Origin: Chrysomallon squamiferum
Lineage: Eukaryota; Mollusca; Gastropoda; Neomphalida; Peltospiridae
Direction: 5' to 3'
DNA length: 25,000 nt
Assembly: GCA_012295275.1 (NCBI GenBank)
Contig: CM022666.1
Span: 2,953,616 to 2,978,615, forward strand
Shown here: positions 20,361 through 25,000 of the stretch, piece after piece
Layout: the number at the start of each line of letters is the position of its first letter
How positions within the stretch are numbered: position 1 is the first letter of the stretch
Position numbers and translations under genes: made by a program
The notes under the pieces: model-generated
Seen by the model: only the letters and a program-made list of their open reading frames with translations
Database searches by the model: none
Told to the model about the DNA's origin: nothing

Positions 20361-21090
20361 AATGTGTTTTTACTATTTAAATTAGTCCTGTAAATATGAA
20401 ATAAAAAAATACTTCACACTAAAGGTTTTCACACACTGAATAACATTTTATCACCATTTAAATTAGTTCTGTAAATCTAAAATAAAAAGTACTTCACAGT
20501 AAAGGTTTCCACACACTGAATAACATTTTATCACCATTTAAACTAGTCCTGTAAATCTAAAATAAAAAGTACTTTACAGTAAAGGTTTCCACACACTGAA
20601 TAACATTTTATCACCATTTAAACTAGTCCTGTAAATCTAAAATAAAAAGTACTTTACACTAAAGGTTTTCACACACTGAATAACATTTTATCACCATTTA
20701 AACTAGTCCTGTAAATCTAAAATAAAAAGTACTTTACAGTAAAGGTTTCCACACACTGAATAACATTTTATCAACCATTTAAACTAGTTCTGTAAATCTA
20801 AAATAAATAGTACTTCACACTAAAGGTTTCCACACACTGAATAACATTTTATCACCATTTAAACTAGTCCTGTAAATCTTAAATAAAAAGTACTTTACAC
20901 TAAAGGTTTGCACACACTGAATAACATTTTATCACCATTTAAACTAGTCCTGTAAATCTAAAATAAAAAAGTACTTTACACTAAAGGTCTTCACACACTG
21001 AATAACATTTTATTACTCTTTATAACAGTCCTGTAAATCTTAAATAAAAAGTACTTTACAGTAAAGGTTTTAACACTCATTGCCGTTTCA
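20361..21090 (+). repeat. Homogeneous 80 bp minisatellite, about nine units
   Basis: ACACACTGAA starts at 20431, 20511, 20591, 20671, 20751, 20832, 20912 and 20993: six steps of 80 or 81, near-identical units. The monomer runs AAAGGTTTTCACACACTGAA, TAACATTTTATCACCATTTA, AACTAGTCCTGTAAATCTAA and AATAAAAAGTACTTTACACT. A last, more diverged unit ends near 21090. Two diagnostic variants (CACT...TTTTC and CAGT...TTTCC) alternate, hinting at block copying. Direct repeats without unique spacers rule out CRISPR. Expected mechanism is unequal exchange or slippage. Confidence 0.95.
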
Positions 21091-21423
21091 TTACTTTTGC
21101 ACTATTAAGGATAATGGAACTTTCACCAGGCTCTAAATACATTCATTATCCCACACACTCCACAAAAACGAAAATGATTAAAGTCAAAATTATTTTGTGA
21201 ATTAATCCCATTGATCTTAACTTTGTCTAAACCGGTCAGAGAAAAACTCTGAAATAATGATATACCATGTAGTTAACACAGTGAAGTAATTTGATGAAAA
21301 ATAATAATTAAAAATATTAGACACTGATATACATAGTCAAAAATCAAAATAATTTGTTTGGAAATAATAATAATAATAATAATAAATATTAGATAATGAA
21401 ATACCATATTGTCATAAAATTAA

Positions 21424-21454
<31 letters not shown>

Positions 21455-21521
21455 AAACATCTATATGTGTATGTGTTAGTATTATTTAGTAAAAATATTT
21501 AATAACACTAATAACAATTAA

Positions 21522-21558
<37 letters not shown>

Positions 21559-21640
21559 GTAATAATAATAATAATAATAAATAAAAATCATCAAACAAAA
21601 TACATTAAAAAAAAATTGTAACCATAATACTAAAGAATAA
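21091..21640. other. AT-rich stretch with (CA)n and (AAT)n
   Basis: Unique AT-rich sequence with an AAT run (21366-21385), (CA)12 (21430-21454) and a long AAT run with one AGT (21523-21580). No gene recognised. Confidence 0.7.
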
Positions 21641-21699
21641 TAGCTAGGAATTAATTTTCAATAAATTTTTCTATTACCAGATTTTTATATTTTTTCAGG

Positions 21700-21865
21700 G
21701 CATGCAGATGGGGTTTTTTTTGTAATGCAAGTGAAATAAAAACCCATAATTCACGTGCAGCATTACGTAATTTCCTCTGGGGATCTGCTAATATCCCAAC
21801 CATACCAAGATCTGTTACACATAATTGTTAATTATTTCAAGAGATCAAATAATTAACGAAAAGTA
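21700..21865. promoter_or_regulatory. E-box next to PAR-bZIP (V/P-box) palindrome, with two hairpins
   Basis: CACGTG (21752-21757) is the E-box bound by bHLH dimers such as CLOCK-BMAL/CYCLE or Myc-Max. Four bases later ATTACGTAAT (21762-21771) is a perfect palindrome matching the RTTAYGTAAY site of PAR-bZIP and NFIL3/VRILLE-type factors. On one side GGGTTTTT (21711-21718) can pair with AAAAACCC (21738-21745). On the other GTTAATTATTT (21827-21837) pairs perfectly with AAATAATTAAC (21847-21857) around a 9-base loop. The island is free of simple repeats, unlike both flanks. A clock-type enhancer is a hypothesis from motif pairing only; a bHLH/bZIP element unrelated to rhythms is equally possible. 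Confidence 0.32.
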
Positions 21866-21948
21866 TTAAAATATTAATAATAATAAAAAAAAATAAATAA
21901 CAAAAAAAATTAAAATAAAATCATTTGACACAATACTGATGAGATAGG

Positions 21949-21987
<39 letters not shown>

Positions 21988-22151
21988 AAAAATTAATATA
22001 ATAAAAGTAAAAATGATTGTGTAATTCCTTTCAAGAAGTGCAGATTTTTATTTTTGTTTAGAAAAGTTTAGAATCTATTGCAATGTACAGTTGAATTTCT
22101 AACATATTTTGTAATTTTAATTTATTTTTGTTATTTTTTTGTTTTTTAATA

Positions 22152-22182
<31 letters not shown>

Positions 22183-22395
22183 TGCTACTACTACTATTGT
22201 CATTATTACTACTATTATCATTATTATAATTGTTGTTGGTGATCTAACTATTATTTATTTTTTTATTTATATATCAAATACTCCTACCATACTGATACAC
22301 TTGATAGAATACAATACATATTAATACAAAAGAATTTCTTTCGCAATTATAATTATTCATCTGTTGGTCTTGAAAATGCCATTATCCACACCAAC
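21866..22395. other. AT-rich stretch with A32 and (ATT)n
   Basis: Poly(A) of 32 (21954-21985), then unique AT-rich sequence, and an ATT/ACT triplet run (22149-22235). No gene recognised. Confidence 0.7.
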
Positions 22396-22760
22396 AAAAA
22401 AAAAAAAAAAAAAAAAAAAAAATTATCCTTTTTCATTTCTTGAAATAGAAAATGTTATTAGACCAAAGAACTATATAAAATTATTGTTACTCTTTTGTTG
22501 GAATAAAAATATAATAATAATAATTAATAATAAATAAAAGCTTTTCTAATTATCCTGTTTCCTTAATTGCAATGAAAAATATTTAAGAACTATACAAAAT
22601 TATTCTTATTCTTTTATTGGAAAGAGATAAAAAAAAAATTAAAAAACAAATAAATATAAAAAAGTCTTAATTATCCTCTTGTAAAAAAAAAAAAAAAAAA
22701 CCCACCAAAAAGAACAGCTATAAAATTATTCTTCACTTAGAACGGGAAATTCCAAGATAT
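22396..22760 (+). repeat. Three-copy ~120 bp tandem repeat with poly(A) tracts
   Basis: AAGAAC(T/A) followed by ATA(T/C)AAAATTATT and CTTTT(G/A)TTGGAA recurs at 22466, 22585 and, more diverged, 22710. Spacings are 119 and 125. AATTATCCT begins the unit at about 22421, 22549 and 22667. Poly(A) runs (22396-22422 and 22683-22700) sit at the unit edges, so the repeat may derive from nested poly(A)-ended insertions or a tandem duplication. Confidence 0.65.
22744..22753. promoter_or_regulatory. Perfect kappaB-type decamer
   Basis: GGGAAATTCC fits the GGGRNWYYCC consensus of Rel/NF-kappaB dimers and is palindromic. A lone decamer with no promoter context is weak evidence of function. Confidence 0.15.
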
Positions 22761-23319
22761 CGGAAAACAGTTTTTACAAATACCTTCATTCTTTTGTTCA
22801 AAGTGAAATACTATGATCAAAGACAGAAAACATGTGTAAGAAAATCTTGTAAGTTCAGCTTACTCAATCAATATAAGTTTTAAGTGTGATTAGACGCAGT
22901 CTGTAATAAGATGATTATGACACATGAAAATCAACTTATTCTTTTCTTGTTGATTACATCTGGGCATTACTCTAAGGTTGCATAGTTCTAACTGTTTCTT
23001 TCTTAAAACTCTAGTCTGCCTGTACATTTTTGGGCATACCTGCATTTTTAAGTATAGATATACATATTATGTGTGAGTGAATGTGTCTGTGTTTGTGTGT
23101 GTGTAAGTTATGAACAGTGTATGTCTGTATTTGTGTGCATAAGTATAAACATGTAGCATATGCTAAAATAAATAATAAACATTCTAATGTACAAATCCTT
23201 TTTAAATTTGTTTTGACAAATCATTTGTTCATTCCTTATTATTTTCATATCCCAATTTATATTCCTTGATAGAGCAAGCACAGGCACATATATAGATTTT
23301 GCATACATGTATATTTGTC
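22761..23319. other. Unique stretch, no gene recognised
   Basis: One of the cleaner non-repetitive stretches, with a minor TG-rich patch (about 23069-23105). A 66-codon minus-strand frame near 23108-23308 has no recognisable domain. Confidence 0.45.
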
Positions 23320-23334
23320 TGTGTGTGTGTGTGT

Positions 23335-23404
<70 letters not shown>
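23320..23404. repeat. (TG)10 (TC)21 (TA)12 compound microsatellite
   Basis: Three pure dinucleotide blocks join without gaps: TG (23320-23338), CT (23339-23380) and AT (23381-23404). Confidence 0.97.
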
Positions 23405-23514
23405 GTTTCTCTAATGCACACATACAAAGAAATAAAATAAAGCTCTTTCTTTCATTTTTTTTTTGTTTAAATTTTTTGGTAAAATATGACCACAAACTGC
23501 AACACTAAGTTCCT

Positions 23515-23740
23515 GACGTTCCGATTGGTCGATAAGCGGTGCATCGATTTCACCTAAGCCAGCTTTCAGAAGCATTGATTGGCTAACACAGCCTCTGATC
23601 CTCTTGGCCAATATTCTTTCAAGTTTTCTTTTGAAGAGCAGAACCAGGGGAACTAATTTCATTAACAACAATCACAACAGCCTCCCGGATAAAGTCAATA
23701 GTGTGTCAGTGTTAGTCAGGGTGACATGATGTCACTGCCA
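23515..23740 (+). promoter_or_regulatory. Candidate promoter: three CCAAT boxes, CHR-like element, CpG patch
   Basis: ATTGG (CCAAT on the minus strand) lies at 23524-23528 and 23578-23582, and CCAAT on the plus strand at 23608-23612. The last two are about 30 bases apart. TTTGAA (23630-23635) follows about 20 bases later. Multiple CCAAT boxes spaced near 30 bases and followed by a TTTGAA CHR are a known layout of NF-Y/MuvB-controlled cell-cycle promoters in animals. TGACG precedes the first box, and five CpG fall within about 37 bases (23518-23555) in an otherwise CpG-poor window. The first plus-strand ATG codons after it are at 23726 and 23729, opening MMSLPVKLKIFVQD before a Lys/Arg-rich low-complexity run. 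No protein family is recognised and no strong splice donor was found. Orientation toward plus is inferred from the CHR position. The motifs are short, so this remains a candidate. Confidence 0.35.
23721..23735. repeat. GTGACA-TGA-TGTCAC inverted repeat
   Basis: Perfect 6-bp arms with a 3-base spacer. It overlaps the first ATG downstream of the candidate promoter. Could be a dimeric factor site or a small RNA stem; no specific factor is assigned. Confidence 0.6.
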
Positions 23741-24307
23741 GTGAAACTTAAGATTTTTGTGCAGGACAAAAAGAAAAAGAAAAGGGATGAAAAAAAAAAA
23801 AAAAAAAGAAAAAGGAAAATCAAAACTGACAGTTCTGACAAATTAACAGACACTTTGAACATAATATGCTGTAATGATTATAACCAATTTGTCCACATTT
23901 ATAATTTAAATCTTCTTAAAAGTAGTTTGATATTTTTTTTTTTTTTTTTTTTTTAAAGTTATTATACATTTTTGGTTTGTTGAGCGATTATGATTATTGT
24001 GTTTGTTTTTTTTTCAAACAGAATTTCCTGCTTGCACTTAGTGTGAAATGGTAGAAAAAAATATAATAAATAAAAAGAATTTAACTGTACTTTTCTAAAC
24101 ACGTTATGACATAAATATTTCTATGATTCCAAAAGCTGATTACAATAAAAAGAAGAAGAAAAAGAAGAATTTAAGAAATGTGATTATTCTTAATAGGTAT
24201 TATACATATTTATTGTTTGTTTGTTTAATTATTTATTTTCTGATGAAGAAAAAAATTCTTCTTTCTTTCTTACACTTTCCTCAGTGCCTGTTCTTTTTTC
24301 TCTCTTT
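23741..24307. other. AT-rich stretch with poly(A), poly(T) and AAG runs
   Basis: A-rich run with A18 (23769-23820), T22 (about 23932-23955), and AAG-type steps (24148-24170). Frames are Lys or Phe runs. Apart from the possible start codons at its left edge nothing gene-like is visible. Confidence 0.6.

Positions 24308-24308
<1 letters not shown>

Positions 24309-24352
<44 letters not shown>
24309..24352. repeat. (CA)22 microsatellite
   Basis: Uninterrupted CA dinucleotides. Confidence 0.97.
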
Positions 24353-24354
<2 letters not shown>

Positions 24355-24843
24355 AAATTACTATCTACACAAAACTGTCAAACTAACAGAAAGGTTTCCT
24401 AAATACCTCCAAATCTATTAAAATAAACTTTTCACAAATTAGTTATGTGATAAAATTAACTAAATATAGAGAGCTTTAAGATTAATCTGAAAAACATTCT
24501 TGTCTGGTTGCATTACAGACCAAAAAAAAAAAATATTTTTTTATTTTTTTTAAGTTTCTTTTGGAAGAATTTCTAAAAGCATGTTGGATTTTACTGGAAT
24601 TCTGAAATGAAATAGTAGATATTCTGTGTTGAAATTTGGAACAAGCATTACAAGAAATAAGAGTAAAAATAAAACAGAAGAGAAAAGAAAAGAAAAATGA
24701 AAAAGAAGATGAAAAAAATAAGCTGAATAATTTTAGTTCTTTTGAACATTTTATGTTGGAAGTTTTGCAAATTATTATTCTGGTTAAAGTGGTTTTGTAC
24801 AATTCTAACATTATTTTCAAAATAGGTATAAAAGTAAAACAAA

Positions 24844-24849
<6 letters not shown>
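24353..24849. other. AT-rich stretch, no gene recognised
   Basis: Unique AT-rich sequence with A12 (24521-24532) and AAAAG steps (24680-24716). The 129-residue minus-strand frame across it is Phe/Ser/Lys-rich low complexity running out of the terminal microsatellite and shows no domain. Confidence 0.5.
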
Positions 24850-24924
<75 letters not shown>

Positions 24925-24932
24925 AGAGAGAG

Positions 24933-24963
<31 letters not shown>
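24850..24963. repeat. (CA)12 (GA)44 compound microsatellite
   Basis: CA (24851-24874) switches to GA (24875-24963) with a GGGG and an AA interruption. On the minus strand this is TC followed by TG, the same order as 7833-7950. Confidence 0.97.
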
Positions 24964-24964
<1 letters not shown>

Positions 24965-25000
24965 CTGTAAGAGTTTTGACAGAGAGAAAGCTATTTTGTC

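Noticed and set aside
20361-21090. Regular 80 bp repeats resembling a CRISPR array
   Set aside because: The units are contiguous with no unique spacers, and the context is eukaryotic. It is a minisatellite.
21827-21857. Hairpin with a loop close to TTCAAGAGA considered as a microRNA precursor
   Set aside because: The stem is only about 11-13 bp, too short for a Dicer precursor. The loop likeness to a familiar hairpin-loop design is coincidental.
23411-23671. 86-residue minus-strand frame of mixed composition through the CpG patch
   Set aside because: No family recognised. It runs into repeat-derived residues at its C-terminus, and the region is better explained as promoter-like DNA. Kept only as a remote possibility.
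23726-23956. 76-residue plus-strand frame starting after the candidate promoter
   Set aside because: After about 14 residues it is a Lys/Arg run from an A-rich tract and ends in poly(Phe). It cannot be called a gene without transcript evidence or a splice donor.
24482-24871. 129-residue minus-strand frame
   Set aside because: It begins in the CA repeat and continues as Phe/Ser/Lys-rich low complexity.

Overview
The window looks like a piece of an AT-rich animal nuclear genome, either intergenic or deep intronic. No protein-coding gene, rRNA gene or intact tRNA gene could be recognised. Open frames on both strands are short, and nearly all are translations of simple repeats (runs of Leu/Ser, Cys/Val, Tyr/Ile, Thr or Asn). 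There are no prokaryotic features: no ribosome-binding sites, operons or CRISPR spacers. CpG is sparse outside a few unique patches. Long (TC/GA)n, (TG/CA)n, (AAT)n, (AAAT)n and poly(A/T) tracts are dense, and compound tracts such as (TG)n(TC)n(TA)n occur. This fits a mollusc, possibly a cephalopod, but that is an inference from texture and not from any marker gene.

Layout. 1-2.4 kb: simple repeats (TC, CA, GA, TG, AAAAG, pyrimidine tract) with unique islands; one island (about 1.62-1.93 kb) has CRE-like and CCAAT motifs. 3.1-3.65 kb: a 43-47 bp minisatellite with five perfect AP-1 heptamers. 4.4-5.4 kb: the second copy of a dispersed repeat, a tRNA-like remnant and a decayed ~105 bp tandem array. 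5.76-7.52 kb: a second, very decayed array. 7.8-9.1 kb: a long (TC)n(TG)n tract, then a triplet array with a ~150 bp higher-order period. 9.1-17.2 kb: AT-rich filler broken by homopolymers, triplet mosaics and compound microsatellites. 17.48-17.62 kb: a nested hairpin beside homeodomain-type TAAT sites. 18.95-19.36 kb: a ~400 bp pyrimidine tract. 19.65-21.09 kb: a tandem array that grades from decayed units to near-identical 80 bp units. 21.7-21.86 kb: an E-box next to a perfect PAR-bZIP (V/P-box) palindrome, flanked by two hairpins. 22.4-22.76 kb: a three-copy ~120 bp repeat. 23.5-23.74 kb: a CpG-bearing patch with three CCAAT boxes and a CHR-like element, the best promoter candidate. The window ends in (CA)n(GA)n.

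No genes work together here in any visible way. The window records repeated tandem amplification and decay. Two or three short unique islands (around 1.8, 21.75 and 23.6 kb) are the most likely to be functional, as regulatory DNA. All regulatory calls rest on motif matches alone and are tentative.
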